From: Streptomyces rhizosphaerihabitans
GTDB lineage: Bacteria > Actinomycetota > Actinomycetes > Streptomycetales > Streptomycetaceae
Assembly (NCBI RefSeq): GCF_025399795.1
Contig: NZ_JAODTZ010000037.1
Span: forward strand, 35,151 to 99,150
Length of the DNA: 64,000 nucleotides
Direction: 5' to 3'
Each line of letters begins with the position of its first letter. The stretch's first letter is position 1. Below the pieces are notes generated by a model. The model did not search any database and was not told the DNA's origin. It saw only the letters and a program-made list of their open reading frames with translations. The position numbers and the translations under genes were made by a program. Below, in pieces: positions 52,427 to 59,557 of the stretch.

Positions 52427-52727
52427 CTGTAGTCAACGTCTGCAGGAAGAAGCCCCGCTCACCCCCCTGCGTCTACCAGGCCAGGGATGAGCGGGGCTCC
52501 CTTGCCGCCCCTGGCAGTCTCAGTAGGCCGAGACTCCTCCGACGGGCGGCGCCCCGTCCTCCCTCGCGTTTCCGCGACTAGGTCACGAGGGGGACGGGAA
52601 GTGCAGGACGCTATCGGGGGTGCGAGGAGCCGTCCGACCTCACTCGCACCTCTACCCGGACCACCCCCGCCGCGCCCTCCGCACGCCGGCCGCACAGGCG
52701 GCTAGCGGGCGGGTCTGTGGGGACAGC
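52427..52727. other. Element edge with long-loop hairpin, no gene
   Basis: AGCCCCGCTCA (52451-52461) and TGAGCGGGGCT (52488-52498) form a stem over 26 bases, likely a terminator for leftward transcripts from the element. No frame of typical codon use is seen in these 301 bases. Confidence 0.5.
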
Positions 52728-52982
52728 TCAGACCGTCACGGGCTCCGAGTCGACAGCCGTCGGGGTGAGCTTCCATCCGACCTGACGGACTATGCGGAAG
52801 CGGTCATGACGGGGGTTGTGGCTCAGGTGCTCCACGGCCCACACCTCCGCCTCCGAGGTGTGGTCGATGTCCTTGAAGTCGATGCACGAGGCGCATTCGA
52901 CCCACCGGCGGGCGGGGAGGTCGTCGACGGATATCCGCGGCGTAAGAAAGGGATAGGCGTAGGAGCGGGTTTCCTTCGTCAC
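52728..52982 (-). CDS. DUF7848-like small protein
   Basis: The 84-residue protein contains RRWVECASCIDFKDIDHT, AEVWAVEHLSHNPRHDRFRIV and a final WKLTP. This matches the DUF7848-type small proteins next to XRE regulators in Streptomyces. Cys-x-x-Cys and two His could bind zinc. Its ATG overlaps the upstream stop by four bases. Its codon use has more A/T than that of the genes before 52 kb. Confidence 0.7.
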   Translation of the reverse strand: MTKETRSYAYPFLTPRISVDDLPARRWVECASCIDFKDIDHTSEAEVWAVEHLSHNPRHDRFRIVRQVGWKLTPTAVDSEPVTV

Positions 52983-53194
52983 TTCCCCTTCACCCCGCCC
53001 TGATGGCGCCGCATCTCGACGATGATGTCCGACGCCCGCGTCACGTCATAGTTCGGGCTGTTCGGGTTCCGGGCGTCCCTCCACTGATCCGCGAGCGCCC
53101 CGCACACGTCGCAATCCGGCGTCGGTACCGGTTCCAAATAACTCGCAGGGTCCAGGAGCTGAATCGGATCCCTGAGCGTCCGCTCTAGTGCCAT
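52979..53194 (-). CDS. Small protein with CxxC, coupled to the DUF7848-like gene
   Basis: The 71-residue protein has PTPDCDVCGALADQWRDARNP, then TRASDIIVEMRRHQGG. The start ATG at 53194 lies seven bases after GGAGG. It is the usual partner of XRE and DUF7848 genes in streptomycete mobile regions; the function is unknown. It is transcribed divergently from the DUF6879 gene and shares its promoter region with the five TGTTCTC boxes. Confidence 0.75.
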   Translation of the reverse strand: MALERTLRDPIQLLDPASYLEPVPTPDCDVCGALADQWRDARNPNSPNYDVTRASDIIVEMRRHQGGVKGK

Positions 53195-53242
53195 TCCTGT
53201 ACCTCCGCCGCGGGTTCGATACCACGACGCTACGGAGCCGAA

Positions 53243-53338
53243 TGTTCTCGCGTCGACGTGATGTTCTCGAATGATCGCGCAGATTGGCCGAATGTTCTCG
53301 TGTGTTCTCACGCCGGGTGTCGGACCATGTGGAGAACA
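53243..53338. promoter_or_regulatory. Five-copy TGTTCTC operator array
   Basis: TGTTCTCG occurs at 53243-53250, 53262-53269 and 53293-53300, TGTTCTCA at 53303-53310, and the inverse GAGAACA at 53332-53338. Three of the copies are preceded by GA or GAA. They cover the divergent promoters of the small-protein pair and the DUF6879-XRE pair. A regulator with repeated half-sites is likely, and the XRE protein encoded in this unit is the obvious candidate. Confidence 0.75.
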
Positions 53339-53391
53339 TCGACAACAGAAGCGACGCTGAGTGAACCCAACTCCCCGGAAAGAGGCCGGAC

Positions 53392-54150
53392 ATGACTCGG
53401 AACATCCGCTTCAACGGCACCGACAGCAAGAACGGTGGGTGCCCGGCAGTTCATGAGGTCGTCGGCACTGACGAGTTCATCGTTCAAGGTCTCCCGCTTA
53501 CCGATCCCGACGAGGTTGCGAAGCTGCGGTTCCTGGGGACCGACGACGTAGCTGTCCTCGTCCCGCGGGAGACCCTCGTCAACCACGGACCGAAGGAGCT
53601 GGAGCGTGTGCCGAAGCTGATCGACCTGGAGGAGTTCGGGCTCCTCTTCGAGACGTTCGAGCACACTGCATGGCGGCTTGAGACGCGCGGGCGCTATCAG
53701 TCCGACACGGAAGACCCGACGTACGACGAGTTCGTCCGTACGGGACGCTTCGACCTGGACACGGAAGACGAGTGGTCGCAGCTCATGCGGCGCCAGACGT
53801 CAGCCGGCAAGACAGTGGGGCGCGTCCGGATCGTCGATGCATCGCCGACCACCGGTCAGCTCTTCCTACTCGCCGACGCGCCGCGCAACGCTGCCGCCGG
53901 GGAGGACATGCGGTACCTGCGGCGCCAGGATGCGGACGCCCGCAATCTGCCCGCAGAAGACTTCTGGATCTTTGACTCACGCCTCGTCGCCATCCTCCGT
54001 TTCGACGAGTCGGACGTGTTGCTCGGGGCGGAAGTCATTACGGAGCCCGCAGAGGTCAACCGTTATATGCAGGTACGCGACGCCGCCACGCACGGCGCCG
54101 TTGCTTACGATCTGTTCGCGGAGCAAGTGGCTGCCGCATCCGACCAGTGA
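53392..54150 (+). CDS. DUF6879-family protein with N-terminal extension
   Basis: The 252-residue protein has two parts. Residues 1-70 (MTRNIRFNGTDSKNGGCPAV ... LVPRETLVNHGPKE) look like a small protein that normally stands alone before DUF6879 genes. Residues 75-245 are DUF6879 (ETFEHTAWRLETRGRY, DEWSQLMRRQ, FWIFDSRLVAILRFD). DUF6879 proteins are paired with XRE/DUF5753 regulators in streptomycetes, with unknown biochemical role. The XRE gene follows after 10 bp. Confidence 0.8.
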   Translation: MTRNIRFNGTDSKNGGCPAVHEVVGTDEFIVQGLPLTDPDEVAKLRFLGTDDVAVLVPRETLVNHGPKELERVPKLIDLEEFGLLFETFEHTAWRLETRGRYQSDTEDPTYDEFVRTGRFDLDTEDEWSQLMRRQTSAGKTVGRVRIVDASPTTGQLFLLADAPRNAAAGEDMRYLRRQDADARNLPAEDFWIFDSRLVAILRFDESDVLLGAEVITEPAEVNRYMQVRDAATHGAVAYDLFAEQVAAASDQ

Positions 54151-54160
54151 GAGAGAGCCG

Positions 54161-55012
54161 GTGAGCACGGACTACCAACAGGCGCGCGTGGCCTTCGGCA
54201 TCTCTCTTCGAGAGCTGCGCCTCACCTGCCCGTCAGGCCGACTCACCGGCACTCAGCTTGCATCCGCACTCGCGTGGCCACACTCGAAGATCTACAAGTG
54301 CGAGGGTGGTAAGCAGACCATCACGGAGGACGACCTCCGACGGTGGGTCGACGCCTGCGGGCAACCCGACAAGTTTGACGGGATGCTCGCCCGGCTGCGC
54401 GGCTTCGAGTCACAGATCCGCTCATGGCGACGCCAGCTAGCTTCCGGGCATAGCCCTGTTCAGGACTCGTGGAATGTCGAAGTGTCCCAATCCACCGTCA
54501 TCCATGCCTGGGAAGAGTCCGTCATCCCAGGCATGTTGCAGACCGCCGACTACGCGCGGCACGTGTTCATGCGCTATGGCTCGTTCTTCGGATCGACGCA
54601 GGACGCCGACGAGGCTGTCCTAGCACGGGCCAAGCGTCAGGCCTGGCTCTACGAGAGCGGCCACACGCTCAAGGTCATCATGTGGGAGGCAGCGCTCCGA
54701 GTCCTCGTCTGCCCTCCCTCGGTCCTTGACGCACAGTTGGACCGCCTCGCAAGCGTCGTCGGGATGAACTCCGTAGAGCTAGGTATCGTGCCGTTCGCAG
54801 CGTCGCTGAAACTCCCGCCGGCCAACGGGTTCTGGATCTTTGGTGAGCGGCTCGTCATCACGGAGGACTGGCACGCGGAGCTGTGGCTCGACGACGCCGA
54901 GAACATCCGCCTGTACGGACGTGTTTGGGCCACGCTCCACGAGTCTGCGGTGTACGGGACTGAAGCGCACAGCGTCATCAGCTCGGCCAGACGAGCGCTC
55001 GTCTCCCGGTAG
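54161..55012 (+). CDS. XRE-family regulator with DUF5753 (Scr1-type) domain
   Basis: The 283-residue protein has an N-terminal helix-turn-helix (TGTQLASALAWPHSKIYKCEGG) and a DUF5753 domain from about residue 95: VIHAWEESVIPGMLQTADYAR, ARAKRQAWLY, IVPFAASLKLPPANGFWIFG. DUF5753 is the Scr1-type partner domain common to streptomycete DUF397 and DUF6879 modules. The GTG at 54161 follows GAGAGAG. It probably binds the TGTTCTC array upstream. Confidence 0.88.
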   Translation: MSTDYQQARVAFGISLRELRLTCPSGRLTGTQLASALAWPHSKIYKCEGGKQTITEDDLRRWVDACGQPDKFDGMLARLRGFESQIRSWRRQLASGHSPVQDSWNVEVSQSTVIHAWEESVIPGMLQTADYARHVFMRYGSFFGSTQDADEAVLARAKRQAWLYESGHTLKVIMWEAALRVLVCPPSVLDAQLDRLASVVGMNSVELGIVPFAASLKLPPANGFWIFGERLVITEDWHAELWLDDAENIRLYGRVWATLHESAVYGTEAHSVISSARRALVSR

Positions 55013-55014
55013 GC

Positions 55015-55165
55015 CTAGAGCCATCCTGCGTGGCGCATGCGACGGCGCCAGTTTTCCAGTGCAGTACTGCCGTACGCGACCCGCTCCGGGGCTCTGAGGG
55101 ACGTCACAGCCGCAGTGCGGGCATGAGACGGGAGCGGCCTTCACAGGCTTCGTGGTGTCGAACAT
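55015..55165 (-). pseudogene. Frameshifted small zinc-ribbon gene
   Basis: The ATG at 55165 lies behind GAGAGGA and opens CPHCGCDVPQSPGAGRVRQY, a CxxC zinc-ribbon of the small proteins found in streptomycete mobile elements. After QYCT the frame becomes GKLAPSH. One base later (frame -1 relative to the run GGAAAA) it reads ENWRRRMRHAGWL followed by TAG at 55015-55017, which looks like the true C-terminus. A single inserted G explains this, so I call it a recent frameshift. Confidence 0.6.
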
Positions 55166-55189
55166 GGGGTGTCCTCTCAAGTCATGGGA

Positions 55190-55222
55190 ACGCCCCGCGG
55201 TCCATGTCGGTCCGCGGGGCGT
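55190..55222. terminator. Terminator hairpin after the tail-gene fragment
   Basis: ACGCCCCGCGG (55190-55200) pairs with CCGCGGGGCGT (55212-55222) over 11 bases. On the minus strand it lies 54 bp after the tape-measure-like gene ends and before the zinc-ribbon fragment. It has the look of a phage late-operon terminator. Confidence 0.8.
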
Positions 55223-55275
55223 AGGGAGGAACGTCGCCATGTCGGCGACGTCCCGGTGTGTGCGTGCGGTGTGCG

Positions 55276-56369
55276 TCAGACCCAGCGGCCCGCGTCGAGA
55301 GCGCGACCGGTGTCCGCGTCGCGGACCGTGATGCAGTGGTCCACGATGTCGGTGATTTCGCGGTCACCTATCCATACGTGGTTCTCGACGACGACGTTTG
55401 TGGGTCCGCCTCCGCCCTTCGCGGAACGGATGTCGGCCCACTGAGAGCCGGTGAAGACGGGCTCCGGGGAGCCGGTGCCATTGGCGACGAGGGAGAGACC
55501 CGGAGGGATCATTCCGCCGTCGTCGTACCAATGAGGCGAGCGGGACAGCCACTTCGAGTACGCGACGGCAGGAGACCCGTAGTCCGAACGGTGCTTGATG
55601 TAGTCCATGCCCCAACGGATCTGCGTCTTCGCGTTCGTCTTCCAGTCGGAGCCGGCGGACGCCATCTTCTCCGCGGGCAGCGCCTGCGGGATGCCGTATG
55701 CGCCTGAGCTGGGGTTCTTGGCATTCCAGTGCCATCCGGACTCGCCGTTCCACAGGCTCTTCAGGGGGCCGAACTGCCCGGGGCCCCATCCGTAGTTGCC
55801 GAGGATGCTCTTCGCGTACGTCTGCGCCGCGCCGGTCGCGTTGGCCGCGAACCCGCCTCCGCCCGTCAGGTACTTCATCGGGTCGACGGGCTTGCCTCCG
55901 ACGCGCGCCTCCAGGTAGAGGTGCGGACCGGTGACGTTGCCGGTGTCGCCGGACTTGCCGATCTCCTGGCCTTGCTTCACGACCTGGCCGACCGACGTCA
56001 GGATCCGGCTCATGCGCGCGTACAGGGAGGAGAGGCCACCACCGTGGCTGATCTCTACGTGGTTGCCGTAGGGGCCGCCACCCGCGGCGTATGTGACCTT
56101 GCCGTTGTCGACGGCGTTGATCCTCGTCCCGATGGGGACGGGGAAGTCGAGGCCCGTGTGATGACCGGACGACCACATCTTGCCAGCCACGCCGAAGCGC
56201 GTGCCAAACGGAGCGTTGACGGGCTTGGCCCACTGTCCGCCACCTCCTTCGGTGGCTGCGAGCGCATCCGCTGCGGCGTCCACGATCTTGTTCTTCAGGC
56301 TGGAGATCATCTTCAGCGGGATCTTGCCGACAGCTGAGCCGAACGTTCCTGCAACGTTGACGCCCTTAG
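55276..56369 (-). pseudogene. C-terminal part of a phage tail tape-measure/lysin-type gene
   Basis: The frame stays open for 19 codons upstream of the first Met at 56310, up to the IS701-like element, so the gene is truncated at its N-terminus. Residues after the Met include an M23 peptidase domain (HHTGLDFPVPIGTRINAVD, HGGGLSSLYARM, GPHLYLEARV). A lytic transglycosylase-like domain follows (LWNGESGWHWNAKNPSSGAYGIPQ). Both are typical of the C-terminal end of actinophage tape-measure proteins. The last residues (DADTGRALDAGRWV) are a usual tail-protein ending. No other tail gene follows. It is a remnant of a prophage. Confidence 0.82.
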
Positions 56370-57770
56370 TACTGCAACGGTGCTTGTTCTGATTGGTGGG
56401 CAGTTTTCATGGGCTGTGTCCGCGTCGTTTGTAGTGACTGATGCGGGCCTGGTGTTGGCGTCGACGGCGCCATGTCGACCAGTGCAGGATGTGATCGACC
56501 GGGGTGGGCCGGCGGTCGGTGAGGCGGGTGATCAGTCGTCGGATCTCGGCGAGGCTGAGGTGGATGAGCTGGGAGGATCCGTTTCTGCTTTGTCGGCGTC
56601 GAGTTCGCGGGCGCGCAGGACGGTCAGGCAGGCGTGGGCGGCCATGGCCAGGGTCATGTGGCGGTGCCAGCCGGGATAGCGGCGGACCTGGTAGTCGTCC
56701 CAGGCCGCATTCCTGTTTCGCCGTCTGGAAGCATTCCTCCACCGCCCATCGGCTGCCGGCAATGTGGATCAGCTCGTCCAGCGTGGTCTGGGCCGGACAG
56801 TAGGCGATGTAGTAGGAGATCTCCTCGGGCCTGCTCACGCTGCGGCGGGCGAGCACCCAGTGCCGGCGGTCCTCGCGGTGCCAGGGCCGGACCTCGACGC
56901 GGGCCCAGTCGTAGATTCTCTGTCCGTGGGCTCCCTTGCCGCAGGAACGGCGTTTCCACTTCTGCCGTGGCAGACCGGGGAACAGGTCGTGGACGGGGTG
57001 GTCGATGGACCAGCGGGTGACGACGGTGTCGTGCCGGGTGGTGGCCATGACGTGGAAGACGTCCGCCCGCTCCAGCTCGAACCGCCAGCTCTTGCTGAAG
57101 CCATAGGCGGCGTCCGCCGTCACCCAGCCGAACGGGATCTTCTCGGCGATGGCCCGGCCGACCATAGCCTTGGCCATTGCCACCTTCGTCTCGAAGGCGA
57201 CACTGTCGTCGATGCCTGCCCGCCGGCATCGTTCCCGGTCGTCCGTCCAGGATGTGGGCAGATACAGCCGCCGGTCGATCAGCGTGCGTCCGCGGCCCGT
57301 CGCATAGGCGAGAAAGACCCCGATCTGGGAGTTCTCCGTGCGTCCCGCGGTGCCGGAGTACTGCCGCTGGACCCCGGCCGAACGGACACCCTTCTTCAGA
57401 AAGCCGGTGTCGTCGACGATCAGGACGGCATCCCGGTCACCGAGGTTCTCGACGACGTAGTCACGCACGTCGTCCAGAACCTCGTCGGCGTCCCACTCGA
57501 TCCGGTTCAGCAGCCGGTGGATGCGATCGGGGCCGGCATGCCCGGCCTCCTCCGCCAGCGTCCAGCCGTTCTTCCGCTCCAGCGGCGCGACCAGCCCCCG
57601 CATATAGGCCAGCGCAGACTCCCGCGGCTCCGACCGGTTGAACCGGTGCACAAACCGCTCGTGCACCGCCTCGAGCTCACCCGCCCACAACCTGACATCA
57701 GCAAGGTCCCCACCCATAACCACACCAACGAACGACCTGGCCAACAGTCACGGCAAGCACCGTTGCAGTA
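56370..57770. mobile_element. IS701-like insertion sequence
   Basis: The element is 1,401 bp and has perfect 17-bp inverted ends (TACTGCAACGGTGCTTG; right end 57754-57770). TTAG flanks both sides (56366-56369 and 57771-57774), a 4-bp target duplication of the YTAR type known for IS701 elements. It splits the tape-measure-like gene. The transposase within it appears damaged, so the copy is probably not autonomous. Confidence 0.9.
56407..57744 (-). pseudogene. IS701-family transposase with two compensating frameshifts
   Basis: The DDE residues are visible as VLIVDDTGFLKKG, WVTADAAYGFSKS and RWAVEECFQTAKQECGL in the main frame. After QECGL the expected DDYQVRRYPGWHRHMTLAMA lies in another frame (an extra G in CTGGGACGAC near 56700). 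The main frame resumes at SQLIHLSLAEIRRLI. So about 50 residues are out of frame between two indels. The main open frame still has 445 codons, but its middle is scrambled. Confidence 0.78.
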
Positions 57771-57776
57771 TTAGAA

Positions 57777-58623
57777 GTCATCTCATTTGGTGAGTCGGCG
57801 GTAGCAGATGAAGGTGCAGGCGATGGCGGCGAAGGCGAGGAAGTGTTCGGCTTTGCGCTCGTAGCGGCGGTGGAGTCGGCGGCAGCCAGCGAGCCAGGCG
57901 ACGGACCGTTCCACGACCCAGCGGTGGCGGCCCAGGCGGGTGGAGGACTCGATGCCTCGCCGGGCCAGACGATGGGTGATGCCCCGGCTGCGGAGTCATT
58001 GCCGCAGGTGGCGGTAGTCGTAGCCCTTGTCACCGTGCAGCTTGCCGGGCCTGCGGCGGCGCGGACCGCGGCGCGAACGGATCGGTGGAATACCCCGCAC
58101 GAGCGGCTCCAGGCCCTGACTATCGTGCATGTTCGCACCCGAGATGCCGACCGACAGGGGCAGCCCGGTCCGTTCGGTGATCAAGTGGATCTTCGACCCG
58201 TACTTGCCGCGATCCACAGGATTCGGACCCGTCAGATCCCCTTTTTCAGGGCCCGCATGTTCACCGAGTCGATCACACAGCGAGACCAGTCCAGCTCCCC
58301 GCGGGAACCGAGTTCGTCCAGGACCAGGCGATGGAGCTTCGCCCACACCCGGGCCTTGGACCACTCGGCGAAACGCCGGTGGGCTGTCGCTCCCGAAGGT
58401 CCGAACGAGGCAAAGGGCAGCTGCTGCCACGTGCAGCCCGACGTGGCCACGAACACGATCGCGGCCAGCACCTCCCGATCCCCGTGCCGACGCCAGCCGC
58501 CTCCCTGAGGTCGACTCGGCGCCTCCGGCACCACCCGCTGGAACAACTCCCACAACTCATCCGGCACCAGCCGCTCAACGATCCCCACACCGGAAGCCTA
58601 CCGAACACTCCAAATGAGATGAC
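57777..58623. mobile_element. IS5-family (IS427-type) insertion sequence
   Basis: The 14-bp inverted ends GTCATCTCATTTGG (57777-57790) and CCAAATGAGATGAC (58610-58623) are perfect, enclosing about 847 bp. TTAG lies two or three bases outside each end (57771-57774 and 58627-58630). It is next to the IS701-like element with only two bases between. Confidence 0.85.
57783..58588 (-). pseudogene. IS5-family transposase, -1 frameshift organisation with an internal stop
   Basis: ORF A (58588 to 58232) gives 118 residues with an N-terminal DUF4096 domain and the first Asp in SRCVIDSVNMRALKKG. At AAAAAGGGG a -1 shift gives GDLTGPNPVDRGKYGSKIHL and continues ORF B, as in programmed frameshifting of IS427-type elements. 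ORF B then meets a TGA at 57996-57998 (RHLRQ-stop-LRSRGITH), probably where Trp is expected, and the same frame continues to the normal end at 57783. The premature stop should inactivate it. Confidence 0.8.
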
Positions 58624-58627
58624 GTCT

Positions 58628-59557
58628 TAGGGTTTTCGCTGGTCACGCAAGCCCGTTGAGGGATGTCCGACACAGAACAACGGAGCTCGTTGGTACAGGC
58701 AGTCGACCAAGACAGCTTGTTCCCGAGGAGCTCCGTTGCCGTTTCATCATGTCCTGTCGGCCCCGGTGGCGGCCAGCACCCGTACGGTCACCGTGGCGGC
58801 GGGCCGGTTCGCGCCGGGGCATCTGGGCGAGCTGACAGCCGTCGTGCCGTTCGAGCTGGTCGACGCGATCCTGGAGGAGACGCGGTCGGTGCAGCGGCGA
58901 CTACGTGATCTCCCGTCGCGGGTCGGGGTGTACTTCCTGCTCGCGATGTATCTGTTCCCCGAGGTCGGATACCGGCTGGTCTGGGACAAGCTGACGGTGG
59001 GCCTGGACGGGATCGCGGTGGCCGCTCCGACGCCGAAGGCCCTGCGTGATCTGCGCCGTCGGCTTGGAGTCGCACCGGTGCGGGCACTGTTCGAGGTGCT
59101 GGCCGGGCCGCTGGCCCGGCCGACGACACCAGGGGTGCGATTCGGCCCGTTCCGAACGGTGTCGTTCGACGGGTGCAGTTCACAGAAGGTCGCCGACTCC
59201 GAACGGAACCGGGTCTGGCTGGGGCGGACGTCTCACCACGGCTATCCGACCCTCGACATCAACGTCCTCGAGCCTGCGCAATCCCGCCCCCAGCTGCCCG
59301 CCGTCTCCCGCGACGACCGGCACACCGCCCTCGCCGAGCGCCGCCGTCACCGGATCCTGGCCCTGCTCGAGAAGGACCCCAACCGCCTCTGGCGACCCCG
59401 TGACATCGCCTCCCATTTCGGCGACATCACCATGGAGACCATGTATCGACAGCTCTCCCGATGGGCCGAAACCGGCCTCATCCACAAACTGGGCCCCGGC
59501 CTCTACGCCGCCACAGCATGGACCCCAACTCCCCTTGCGTGACCAGCGAAAACACTA
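58628..59557. mobile_element. IS4-family remnant with intact ends
   Basis: Near-perfect inverted ends (left starting TAGGGTTTTCGCTGGTCACG at 58628; right ending in GACCAGCGAAAACACTA at 59557, one mismatch) bound 930 bp. That is too short for an IS4 element of this type, and the transposase inside is internally deleted. Only the ends and the gene termini survive, so it may be mobilised in trans (MITE-like state). Confidence 0.75.
58736..59542 (+). pseudogene. IS4-family transposase with internal deletion
   Basis: The 268-residue frame joins an N-terminal IS4 domain (AVVPFELVDAILEETRSVQRRLRDLP, first Asp in TVSFDGCSSQ) directly to a C-terminal winged-helix end (SHFGDITMETMYRQLSRW). The central DDE core is missing, with the junction near TLDINVLEPAQSRPQ. 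It is in frame but too short to be active. Confidence 0.75.

Noticed and set aside
52459..52695. 78-codon minus-strand frame at the element edge
   Set aside because: It contains the terminator-like stem and is Arg/Gly/Pro-rich; no sign of selection as a protein.
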